This document shows positions 44,453 to 52,607 of a stretch of 64,000 bases of DNA, piece after piece. The DNA lies in assembly GCF_033097365.1 (NCBI RefSeq), contig NZ_AP028461.1, forward strand, positions 806,001 to 870,000. Reading direction: 5' to 3'. Positions within the stretch are counted from its first letter, which is position 1. Every line of letters begins with the position of its first letter. The position numbers and the translations under genes are program-made. Source of the stretch: Actinoplanes sichuanensis. Lineage in GTDB: Bacteria; Actinomycetota; Actinomycetes; Mycobacteriales; Micromonosporaceae. The notes beneath the pieces are model-generated. The model saw only the letters and a program-made list of their open reading frames with translations. It was not told the origin of the DNA and ran no database searches.

Positions 44453-45136
44453 GTGCCCCGAATCCTCGCGTTGACGGCCACCACGCTCGCCGCCGTGCTG
44501 ACCCTGCCCGCCGCCGCCCAGGCCGCTGCGCCCGGCGAGCCGTGGCCGGTGGCGGTCGCGGTGCTGCCACCGCCGCCCGACGAACCGGCGAGCGACCGGC
44601 TCACCGCGCTGCTGCTGGCGGCCGGTGACCTGCCCACCGGTTTCCAGCCGCAGACGGGCGCCGCCGACGACCTGTTCGCCCGGATCCCGGCCGAGATCGC
44701 GGCCTGCGGCAAGGGCGCCCGGGTGCCGGCCGGAACGGTGTACCGGGAGTACGTGCGCGGCCCCGGCGACGAGGACCTGCTGGTCGAGACCCTGGCCGAA
44801 CCCGGGGCGCAGGCGGCGCGGGCGGCGGTCGCGAAGATCGCCGGGGCGCTGCCCGGGTGCGCGTCGTTCACCAGGGCTCCGGGGGAACTGCCGATGGAGC
44901 TCAAGTTCGCGCTCACCCCGTACCCCCGGGCTCCGAAGATCGGTGACGCCTCGGCGGCCGTGAGTTTCGTGATGACCGTGCCCACCCTGAGTTTGACCGT
45001 GAAGGGCCGTCTGCTGGCCGCCGCGGCCGGGAAGGCCCAGGTCACCGTCCTGCTGATGACCGAGGCCGACCCGAAGGTGGCCGACCTGGAGGCCGCCGCC
45101 CGCAGCGCCGCCGACAAGCTCGCGGCGGCCCGATAG
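44453..45136 (+). CDS. Secreted protein of unknown function
   Basis: 227 residues from GTG 44453. A signal peptide (PRILALTATTLAAVLTLPAAAQA) predicts export; there is no lipobox. The mature part has two Cys (IAACGKGA and LPGCASF) that could form a disulfide, a pattern seen in PknH-sensor-like extracellular domains of actinobacteria, but the match is weak. TAACGT lies five bases before the start, so the message may be leaderless. It converges with the helical-repeat gene with six bases between. Confidence 0.75.
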   Translation: MPRILALTATTLAAVLTLPAAAQAAAPGEPWPVAVAVLPPPPDEPASDRLTALLLAAGDLPTGFQPQTGAADDLFARIPAEIAACGKGARVPAGTVYREYVRGPGDEDLLVETLAEPGAQAARAAVAKIAGALPGCASFTRAPGELPMELKFALTPYPRAPKIGDASAAVSFVMTVPTLSLTVKGRLLAAAAGKAQVTVLLMTEADPKVADLEAAARSAADKLAAAR

Positions 45137-45142
45137 CGACTC

Positions 45143-46714
45143 CTAGGCCGTCGGGAGCAGCGGGACGAACGAGACCCACCGCCTGGCCCGCGTCTCGCTG
45201 TCCCGGATCGCGCGGATCGCCGTGGCGGCGCGTTCCAGAGCTGTCCGGCGTAGGTCGGCGGGCAGATCGGTGGCCAGTCCCATCAGGCAGAAGGCCCGCA
45301 TGTCGGCGCCGCGGACCGCCGACGCGGCGGCCAGCGCGAGAGCGGTCACCGCGGCCTGCCGATCGGCCGGCACCACCCTGCGGAGGCCGTCCAGAGCGTC
45401 GAACCGGGTCAGCGGGTCGCGTATCGCCGACATGTGGGCGATCACCTCGTCGAGGCGACTCCCGTCGAGACGCTCCACCATCCTGGTGAGCAGTCCGGTC
45501 CGGATAACGCCGTTGCCGATGGTGTAGGCCGCGTCGAAGGCGGCGGCGATCCGTGGGGCGCTCAGCCGTGGGCCGAGGACGAGGAGTTCCTCCGGCCCGG
45601 CCCGGCCGACCGCCGCGTCGACCTGCTCGTCGGTCAGATGTGGAACGAGACCCGCGAACGTGTCCGGCCAGGAGCCGGGCCGGAGCCTGGCGATCAGATC
45701 GTCGGTGGCGGCTTCGCGGTGTCCGGCCGGCAGGTGACCGATGAGCCTGGCCAGGTCCTGGAGCAGGTTGAGGGACGAGAACCCGGAGTCCGGTGCGAGC
45801 CGGATCGCCACGAGCTCGACGACGGTCTCCGGCGCGGCATGGGCCGCCAGGTCCGTCAGATGGGGACAGCCGCTCGCTGCGAGTTCGGCCACCTGCCCGT
45901 GGTCGAGCAGCGGAAGCAGGGGGTGCAGCGCCCAGTGGTGGGCCATCTCCCGGCGGCCCGCGGTGAACTCGGCCACCAGCAGGGCGAGGGCGGTGGCGAC
46001 GAGTTCCGGCCGCAGCCGGGCGGGTGCGTCTCTGGCCACCCCGGCCAGCATCTGGGCCCGCCTGAGCGGGTCGCGCAGGGTGTCCACGGCGGCGATCAGG
46101 TGAGTGATCCGGGCTTCGCCGGCCCCGGTGGACAGCCGCTGGATCGCGGTGGCACGGGTGCCCTCGTCCGCGATCGTGCCGACGTCGCGTGCCGCCTCGT
46201 CGAGCACCGGTTCCGGAAGGTGCATCGCGATCGCCGCGATGACCGTGACCTGCCGGCCCCGACCGCCGCGGACCGCCAGGCCGGCCCGGATCGCGCGGGC
46301 CGCCTCGTCCGCCTCGAGCCGGGGGAGCAGCGTGTTGAGCGCCGTGGACCGGTCGGAGTCGGGAATCCGCGGCAGATCGGTGATCGCCGCCTCGACCGCG
46401 GCGGCCCGCTCGGCGCCGTCCAACCGGCCGAGGAGCCTGGCCAGCGCCGTCAGGCGGTCGAACGGATCGGTCCGCCGGTGCACCTCCGCGACGATCCGGG
46501 ACAACTGCGCCGGCGTCGCCCGGGCCGCCGCGTGGCGGTGGACGCGGTTCTGGGTCCACGGGTCCCGGGCGGCGTCCAGGACGGTGTCGAGCCGGCTGCC
46601 GTCGGACCGGGCGGCGAACGCCTCCAGGCCATCGCGCCGGAGCCACTGGTCGTCGAGAGCGACGAAGAAGCGCAGCAGGTCATCGAGGTCGGGGAGGCTG
46701 TCCGGCGTGTCCAC
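45143..46714 (-). CDS. Alpha-helical repeat protein of unknown function
   Basis: 523 residues without signal or membrane segment. The sequence is built of ~45-60 residue helical units with recurrent words such as IRDPLTRFDALDGLRRV, IPDSDRSTALNTLLPRLEADEAARAI and LRDPLRRAQMLAGVARDAP, suggesting a HEAT/ARM-like solenoid. Such proteins bind other proteins or nucleic acids. No catalytic domain is attached. It is separated by 26 bp from the ABC-F gene upstream on the same strand, so cotranscription is possible. Two neighbours of the same strand give no further clue. Confidence 0.7.
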   Translation of the reverse strand: MDTPDSLPDLDDLLRFFVALDDQWLRRDGLEAFAARSDGSRLDTVLDAARDPWTQNRVHRHAAARATPAQLSRIVAEVHRRTDPFDRLTALARLLGRLDGAERAAAVEAAITDLPRIPDSDRSTALNTLLPRLEADEAARAIRAGLAVRGGRGRQVTVIAAIAMHLPEPVLDEAARDVGTIADEGTRATAIQRLSTGAGEARITHLIAAVDTLRDPLRRAQMLAGVARDAPARLRPELVATALALLVAEFTAGRREMAHHWALHPLLPLLDHGQVAELAASGCPHLTDLAAHAAPETVVELVAIRLAPDSGFSSLNLLQDLARLIGHLPAGHREAATDDLIARLRPGSWPDTFAGLVPHLTDEQVDAAVGRAGPEELLVLGPRLSAPRIAAAFDAAYTIGNGVIRTGLLTRMVERLDGSRLDEVIAHMSAIRDPLTRFDALDGLRRVVPADRQAAVTALALAAASAVRGADMRAFCLMGLATDLPADLRRTALERAATAIRAIRDSETRARRWVSFVPLLPTA

Positions 46715-46740
46715 GCCGGACAGCCAACCATGATCGACGG

Positions 46741-48363
46741 TCAGCCGGTGACCCTGCCTCCGTCGACCTGGAGGCGACGGTCGGTGGCGACCGCCTCCAG
46801 CATCCGCCGGTCGTGGGTGACCAGCAGCAGCGTGCCCGTATAGGAGGCCAGCGCCGACTCCAGTTGCTCGATGGCCGGCAGGTCCAGGTGGTTCGTCGGC
46901 TCGTCGAGGACCAGCAGGTTCACCCCGCGCGCCTGGAGCAGGGCCAGGGCGGCCCGGGTGCGCTCGCCGGGGGAGAGGGTGACCGCCGGGCGCAGCACGT
47001 GCGCCGACCGCAGACCGAACTTGGCCAGCAGGGTGCGCACGTCGGCGTCCGGCCAGTCCGGCACCGCGGCGCCGAACGCCCGGGCCAGCGGCTCGCCGCC
47101 GAGGAACAGGCCGCGCGCCTGGTCGACCTCGCCGACCACCACCCCGGGGCCGAGATGCTGCGTGCCCGAGTCGAGGGGGATCCGGCCGAGCAGGGCCGCC
47201 AGCAGCGTGGACTTGCCCGATCCGTTGGCGCCGGTGATCGCCACCCGGTCGGCCCAGTCGATCTGCAGGGTCACCGGGCCGAGCGTGAAGTCGCCCCGGC
47301 GGATCACCGCCTCACGCAGGGTGGCCACCACCGCGCCGGCCCGGGGCGCGGTGGCGATCTCCATCCGCAGCTCCCACTCCTTGCGAGGTTCCTCGACCAC
47401 CTCCAGGCGCTCCAGCATCCGCTCGGTCTGTCGGGCCTTGGCGGCCTGTTTCTCGCTGGAGTCGGCCCGGAACGCCTTGATGTTCTTGTCGTTGTCGGTG
47501 GCTTTACGGCGGGCGTTGCGCACTCCCTTGTCCGCCCAGCCGCGCTGCATCCGGGCGCGTTCGAGCAGGTCATCCTTCTTGTCGGAGTACTCCTCGTACT
47601 CCTCGCGGGCGTGCCGACGGGCCCGGTCACGCTCCTCCAGATAGGACTCGTAGCCGCCGCCGAACAGGTTGACCTGATTCTGTGCCAGGTCGAGCTCGAG
47701 GACCTTGGTGACGGTCCGGGTGAGGAACTCCCGGTCGTGGCTGACCAGCACCGCACCCGCACGCAGCCCCGACACGAACGCCTCCAGCCGGGCCAGCCCG
47801 TCCAGGTCGAGGTCGTTCGTCGGCTCGTCGAGCAGGTAGATGTCGTAGCGGCTGAGCAGCAGCGACGCCATCCCGGCGCGGGCCGCCTGACCGCCGGAGA
47901 GGGCGGTCATCGGCAGATCCAGGTCGAACCCGAGGTCGGACTCGGCGATCCGCTCGTCCAGGTCGGCGCCGCCCAGATCCAACCATTTGTCCAGCGCGGC
48001 CGCGTACCTGTCGTCCGCGCCCGGCAGCTCCCGGCCCAGTTCGTCAGCCGCCGCGTCCATCGCGGCCTGCGCCGCGGTGACCCCGGTCCGGCGGCCGAGG
48101 AAGTCGCGCACGCTCTCGCCGGGGCGGCGCTCCCGTTCCTGCGGGAGATACCCGACGTTCGCGGTGGGCGGGCTCAGCGCGACACTCCCGCTCTCCGTGG
48201 GGATCGACCCGGCGAGGGTACGCAGCAGCGTCGTCTTGCCCGCCCCGTTCACCCCGACCAGGCCGATCACGTCGCCGGGCGCGACGACCAGGTCGAGCCC
48301 GGTGAAGAGGGTGCGGTCCCCGTGTCCCGCCGCGAGTTGCCGGGCGATCAGTGTGGCGCTCAT
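46741..48363 (-). CDS. ABC-F family ATPase (ribosome-associated)
   Basis: 540 residues from ATG 48363 with GGAGGA upstream. Two ABC domains lie in one chain without membrane segments: Walker A GVNGAGKTTLL (~35) with LSGGQAARAGMA, and GANGSGKSTLL (second half) with TLSPGERTRAALALL and LLVLDEPTNHLDLPAIEQLE. The second signature is SPGE instead of SGGE. The charged helical linker between them (YEEYSDKKDDLLERARMQRGWADKG, then EKQAAKARQTERMLERLE) is the P-site tRNA interaction motif region of ABC-F proteins. Such proteins act in translation, some in antibiotic resistance; no specific drug can be given. Confidence 0.92.
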   Translation of the reverse strand: MSATLIARQLAAGHGDRTLFTGLDLVVAPGDVIGLVGVNGAGKTTLLRTLAGSIPTESGSVALSPPTANVGYLPQERERRPGESVRDFLGRRTGVTAAQAAMDAAADELGRELPGADDRYAAALDKWLDLGGADLDERIAESDLGFDLDLPMTALSGGQAARAGMASLLLSRYDIYLLDEPTNDLDLDGLARLEAFVSGLRAGAVLVSHDREFLTRTVTKVLELDLAQNQVNLFGGGYESYLEERDRARRHAREEYEEYSDKKDDLLERARMQRGWADKGVRNARRKATDNDKNIKAFRADSSEKQAAKARQTERMLERLEVVEEPRKEWELRMEIATAPRAGAVVATLREAVIRRGDFTLGPVTLQIDWADRVAITGANGSGKSTLLAALLGRIPLDSGTQHLGPGVVVGEVDQARGLFLGGEPLARAFGAAVPDWPDADVRTLLAKFGLRSAHVLRPAVTLSPGERTRAALALLQARGVNLLVLDEPTNHLDLPAIEQLESALASYTGTLLLVTHDRRMLEAVATDRRLQVDGGRVTG

Positions 48364-48394
48364 CCGCCCATCCTCCGACATTCATGAGTGACGA

Positions 48395-48400
48395 TATGGT
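48395..48400 (+). promoter_or_regulatory. Candidate leaderless -10 box of the S15 peptidase gene
   Basis: TATGGT is six bases before ATG 48407 and no Shine-Dalgarno is present. The divergent ABC-F gene starts 44 bp away. Confidence 0.35.
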
Positions 48401-48406
48401 GTGCCG

Positions 48407-50188
48407 ATGCGACTGCTCGCCAGGAGCCTCACCGTCCTCATGGTTCTCGCCGGTTCCGCGGCCACCGCCGCCGCACCGGCCCACGCCGCGACCGGAACCC
48501 GGCCGGTCCACGACTACGCCACCGCAATCCGGGAGCAGGTCTGGGTGCAGACCCCGGTGGACAGCGACTTCGACGGCCGACCCGACCGGGTCGCGGTCCG
48601 GATCATCCGGCCCGACACCACGACCCGGGTTCCGGTGATCTTCCAGGCCAGCCCGTATTACGCCGGCCTCAACGACATCCCGAACCACGACGACGTCGAC
48701 CGCGACGGCGGTGTCTCGGCTCTCGCCTCGGCGGCGAACCGGGCCGAGACCATCACCTTCGCCGGATACCTGGACAACTACTTCGTGCCCCGCGGCTACG
48801 CGGTGATCTTCGCCGACAGCCTCGGCAGCGGCGGCTCGGACGGCTGCCCCACCTCGGGCGGCCGCAACGAGACCCTCGGTATGAAGGCCGTGATCGATTG
48901 GCTGAACGGGCGGGCGCCGGGCTTCGACGCCACCGGCGCGCCGGTCCGGGCCGACTGGACCACCGGCCGTACCGGCATGATCGGCGTCTCCTACAACGGC
49001 ACCCTGCCCAACGCGGTCGCCGCGACCGGGGTCCGCGGTCTGGAGACGATCGTCCCGATCGCGGCGATCAGCAGCTGGTACGACTACTACCGGGCCGACG
49101 GCGGTGTCGTCGCTCCGGGCGGCTTCCAGGGTGAGGACACCGACATCCTGGCCAAGGCGGTGCTGACCCGTTCGAACCCCGAGGTCTGCGCCGGTGAGAT
49201 GGCCCGGCTGGAACGCGAACAGGACCGGGAGACCGGCGACTACAGCCCCTACTGGGCCGAGCGGAACTACCTGCGCGACGCCGACCGGGTGCGGGCCAGT
49301 GTGCTGCTGGTGCACGGACTGCACGACTTCAACGTGCGGACCCGGCACGCCGGACAGTGGTGGGACGCCCTCGGCCGCAACCACGTGCCCCGCAAGATCT
49401 GGCTGCACCAGGCCGGGCACACCGACCCGTTCAACATCCGCCGCGCCGAGTGGCTGGACACCCTGCACAGGTGGTTCGAACAGTGGCTCTACAAGATCGA
49501 CACCGGGGTCATGCGGGAACCCGTGGCCGACGTCGAGGTCGCACCCAACCAGTGGGTCACCTCACGATCCTGGCCGCTGACCGGCCGGGAGACCACCCTG
49601 CGGCTCGGCGCCGGGCCCCGGCAGACCTTCGTGGACGACACCTCGCGGGCCGCCGAGTCACTGGCCGCCGCACCCGACGGCACCGACCCGAACCGGTTCG
49701 CGCACCTCACCGCGCCACTGCCGAAGGATGTCCGGCTCTCCGGGACACCCGAGATCACGGTCCGCGCCGATCTGGCCGGTGACTCGCCGTACCTGACCGC
49801 GCTGCTCGTCGACTACGGGACCGCCGACCGGTTCGTGCGGGTGCGGACCCTCGCCGAACAGGACTGCGTCGGGCCCGGCATCGACGGCGATCCCGGATGC
49901 TTCGCCAAGCGGGAGTACGTGACGGCGCCGTCCGACTACGAGGTCGTCACCCGGGGCTGGATCGACGTGCGCAACCGGATCTCGCCGTCGCGGACCACGC
50001 CGATCACCGCCGGGAAGGCGTACACGTTCCGGTTCGAGCTGCAGAGCACCGACCACGTGTTCGCGGCCGGGCACCGGATCGGCGTGGTGTTGATCTCCAC
50101 CGACCGGGACCACACCCTGCGCTACCCCTCGGGCACCGTCGTCGGCGTCCAACCCGGGGCGTCCTTCCTGACCGCCCGGCTCAGCTGA
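48407..50188 (+). CDS. Secreted S15-family Xaa-Pro dipeptidyl-peptidase-like hydrolase
   Basis: 593 residues. A signal peptide ends near AHA (residue ~27). The S15/CocE-type alpha/beta hydrolase domain has nucleophile Ser 195 in GVSYNGT, a later Asp in LLVHGLHDFNVRTRHAGQWW and His in HQAGHTDPF. The C-terminal third (LRLGAGPRQTFVDD ... GVVLISTDRDHTLRYPSGT) is the galactose-binding-like C-terminal domain of PepX proteins. It should release Xaa-Pro dipeptides from peptides outside the cell; some relatives are esterases. GTG 48401 is an alternative start. Its 3' end overlaps the convergent PhzF gene by eight bases. Confidence 0.92.
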   Translation: MRLLARSLTVLMVLAGSAATAAAPAHAATGTRPVHDYATAIREQVWVQTPVDSDFDGRPDRVAVRIIRPDTTTRVPVIFQASPYYAGLNDIPNHDDVDRDGGVSALASAANRAETITFAGYLDNYFVPRGYAVIFADSLGSGGSDGCPTSGGRNETLGMKAVIDWLNGRAPGFDATGAPVRADWTTGRTGMIGVSYNGTLPNAVAATGVRGLETIVPIAAISSWYDYYRADGGVVAPGGFQGEDTDILAKAVLTRSNPEVCAGEMARLEREQDRETGDYSPYWAERNYLRDADRVRASVLLVHGLHDFNVRTRHAGQWWDALGRNHVPRKIWLHQAGHTDPFNIRRAEWLDTLHRWFEQWLYKIDTGVMREPVADVEVAPNQWVTSRSWPLTGRETTLRLGAGPRQTFVDDTSRAAESLAAAPDGTDPNRFAHLTAPLPKDVRLSGTPEITVRADLAGDSPYLTALLVDYGTADRFVRVRTLAEQDCVGPGIDGDPGCFAKREYVTAPSDYEVVTRGWIDVRNRISPSRTTPITAGKAYTFRFELQSTDHVFAAGHRIGVVLISTDRDHTLRYPSGTVVGVQPGASFLTARLS

Positions 50189-51002
50189 ACATCGGGACGG
50201 CCGCGCCGCTGACCCGTACCCCCTTGATCCGCGGATCCAGGCGGACGGTGATGCGGCTCGGCCGGCCCATGTCGTCGCCCTGCCGCAGCGCGATCGTCGC
50301 GGTCGCGTCGGCCAGACCCAGCTCCCGCAGGTAGCCGCCGAACGCCGCGGCCGCCGCGCCGGTCGCCGGGTCCTCGTAGACGCCGCCGATCGGGAACGGG
50401 TCGCGCACGTCGAACTCGTTCGCGCCCGCCCGGAAGACCAGCTGCACCGTGGTCCAGCCCCGGTCGGTCATCAGCGCCTTCAGCGCCGGCACGTCGTAGT
50501 CCAGGTCGGCGAGCCGCTCCCGGCTCCCGACGGCGATGATCGGGTGGTACGCGCCGGCGTACGCGACCTTCGGCGGCAGAGCCGGGTCCAGGTCGTCCGC
50601 CGCCCAGCGCAGGGCCGCCAGCAGGGCCGTCAGCTCCTCCGCCGGCAGGTCGGCGACCTGTGGGTCCACGCTGGTCAGCGTCGCCGTACCGAACTCGTCG
50701 ACGAGCACCGGCACGTCACCCGCGTTCGTGGTGAACAGGTGCTCGCCGGGGCCCAGCGCCACTGCCGTCGCCACCGTGGCGTGGCCGCAGAACGGGACCT
50801 CGGCCAGCGGGCTGAAATAGCGCACCCGGAAACGGCTGCCGTCACGGGACGTCACGAACGCGGTCTCCGAATAGCCGACGTCGGCCGCGATCGCCTGCAT
50901 CGCGGCGTCGTCCAGCGCGCTCGCGTCGAGGACCACGCCTGCCGGATTGCCTCCTTCCGGATCGTGGGCGAATGCGGCGTACCTCTGAATGTCTGTCGTC
51001 AT
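50181..51002 (-). CDS. PhzF family epimerase/isomerase-like protein
   Basis: 273 residues from ATG 51002. Two-domain diaminopimelate-epimerase-like fold of the PhzF family: RYAAFAHDPEGGNPAGVVLDA at the N-terminus, the catalytic Glu 46 in DVGYSETAFV, the FFSPxxEVPFCGHATV pattern (here YFSPLAEVPFCGHATVATA) and EDPATGAAAAAFGGYL in the second half. No phenazine genes are nearby, so the substrate is unknown. The long frame further upstream (to 51383) reads as implausible sequence. Divergent from the MoxR-like gene with 112 bp between. Confidence 0.92.
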   Translation of the reverse strand: MTTDIQRYAAFAHDPEGGNPAGVVLDASALDDAAMQAIAADVGYSETAFVTSRDGSRFRVRYFSPLAEVPFCGHATVATAVALGPGEHLFTTNAGDVPVLVDEFGTATLTSVDPQVADLPAEELTALLAALRWAADDLDPALPPKVAYAGAYHPIIAVGSRERLADLDYDVPALKALMTDRGWTTVQLVFRAGANEFDVRDPFPIGGVYEDPATGAAAAAFGGYLRELGLADATATIALRQGDDMGRPSRITVRLDPRIKGVRVSGAAVPMFS

Positions 51003-51101
51003 GCCGGGAAGCGTGCCGCGCGGCCGGAGCCGCGACCAGAGCCAATCCCGCGGCCCTGGATGTGTCCGCCCGCACAGTCGTGGTTTGTCACAGGACAGGG
51101 G

Positions 51102-51107
51102 TAGCGT
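51102..51107 (+). promoter_or_regulatory. Candidate leaderless -10 box of the MoxR-like gene
   Basis: TAGCGT lies seven bases before GTG 51115, with no Shine-Dalgarno. The same hexamer and spacing precede glgC. Confidence 0.4.
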
Positions 51108-51114
51108 TCTTGCG

Positions 51115-52539
51115 GTGACAGAGGCGCCAATTGCGATCACACCCGTCCCGCCCGCCGATCTGCCCCGTACCCTGGGCGAGCTCCGTGCGACCGGCCACGA
51201 GTTCCGCACCGTCAAGCAGGAGCTGCGCGACAACCTCCTGACCCGGCTCGGCTCCGGTGAGCCCCGATTCCCCGGCATCGTCGGATATGAGGACACCGTG
51301 CTGCCCGAGGTCGAGCGGGCGCTGCTCGCCGGCCACGACATGGTCCTGCTCGGTGAGCGCGGGCAGGGCAAGACCCGGCTCATCCGCGCACTCGTCGGCC
51401 TCCTCGACGAGTGGACGCCCTACATCGAGGGCTCCGAGCTGCACGAACATCCGTATCATCCGCTCACCCCGGCCGCCCGGCGTCGGGCCGCCGAAGCCGG
51501 TGATCTCCTGCCGGTCGCCTGGCTGCACCGCTCCGAGCGATACGGTGAGAAACTCGCCACGCCAGACACCAGCGTCGGTGACCTGATCGGTGACGTCGAC
51601 CCGATCAAGGTGGCCGAAGGGCGCGCCCTGGGCGATCCGGAGACCATCCACTTCGGGCTCGTGCCGCGGACCAACCGGGGCATCTTCGCCGTCAACGAGC
51701 TGCCCGACCTCGCCGAGCGGATCCAGGTCTCGCTGCTCAACGTGCTCGAGGAGCGCGACATCCAGGTTCGCGGCTATCAGCTGCGGCTGCCACTCGACCT
51801 GCTGCTCGTCGCGTCGGCCAACCCGGAGGATTACACCAACCGCGGGCGGATCATCACGCCGCTCAAGGACCGGTTCGGGGCGGAGATCCGGACCCACTAT
51901 CCGGTCGATCTCGCTCTCGAGACGGCGCTCATCCAGCAGGAGGCCGCTCTCGTCGCGCAGCTGCCCGACTTCCTGGTGGAGGTGCTGGCCCGCTACACGC
52001 GTGGGGTCCGGGAGTCGCCGTCGGTCGATGCCCGGTCCGGGGTGTCCGCCCGGTTCGCCATCGCCGCCGCGGAGACCGTCGCCGCTTCGGCGCTGCGCCG
52101 GGCCGGGCTCCGCGGGGAGCGGGAGGCCGTCGCCCGGATCTGCGACACCGTCTCGGTCACGTCGACGCTGCGCGGCAAGGTCGAGTTCGAGAGCGGTGAG
52201 GAGGGGCGGGAGACCGAGATCCTCGGGCATCTCCTGCGGGTCGCCACGGCTGAGACGTTCCGGGCCCGACTGGCCGGCCTCGACCTGTCCGGCTTCACCG
52301 ACCTGGTCGCCGAGGGGGCCATCATCCAGACCGGTGACCTGGTCAGTGCCGAGGAACTGCTCGGCCAGATCGGCACCGTGCCGGGGTTGGCCAAGGTCCT
52401 CGACCGGCTCGATCTCGGTGACGCGCCGAGTCCGGGGCAGGCGGCTTCGGGGATCGAGTTCGCCCTGGAGGGCCTGCACCTGACCCGCCGCCTGGCGAAG
52501 GAGCTGACCGACGACGGCCGCACCATCTACGGAAGCTGA
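51115..52539 (+). CDS. MoxR/Mg-chelatase-type AAA+ ATPase
   Basis: 474 residues from GTG 51115. AAA+ domain with Walker A LLGERGQGKTRLIRA (~78-92), Walker B-like GIFAVNELPDL, sensor-1 LLVASANPEDYTNRGRIITPLKDRFGAEI and a C-terminal helical lid. The pattern is that of magnesium-chelatase subunit I/MoxR proteins, which work as chaperone-like machines with a VWA partner. The VWA gene follows after 68 bp on the same strand. The pair is common in actinobacteria, but its client is not known. It is not a chlorophyll enzyme here. Confidence 0.93.
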   Translation: MTEAPIAITPVPPADLPRTLGELRATGHEFRTVKQELRDNLLTRLGSGEPRFPGIVGYEDTVLPEVERALLAGHDMVLLGERGQGKTRLIRALVGLLDEWTPYIEGSELHEHPYHPLTPAARRRAAEAGDLLPVAWLHRSERYGEKLATPDTSVGDLIGDVDPIKVAEGRALGDPETIHFGLVPRTNRGIFAVNELPDLAERIQVSLLNVLEERDIQVRGYQLRLPLDLLLVASANPEDYTNRGRIITPLKDRFGAEIRTHYPVDLALETALIQQEAALVAQLPDFLVEVLARYTRGVRESPSVDARSGVSARFAIAAAETVAASALRRAGLRGEREAVARICDTVSVTSTLRGKVEFESGEEGRETEILGHLLRVATAETFRARLAGLDLSGFTDLVAEGAIIQTGDLVSAEELLGQIGTVPGLAKVLDRLDLGDAPSPGQAASGIEFALEGLHLTRRLAKELTDDGRTIYGS

Positions 52540-52607
52540 TCGGTGATGCGCACTCCTGCCGCGTTCTCTCGCGTCGCCTCCGTCGTCCGGATCTTCGAGG
52601 GGTCGCT

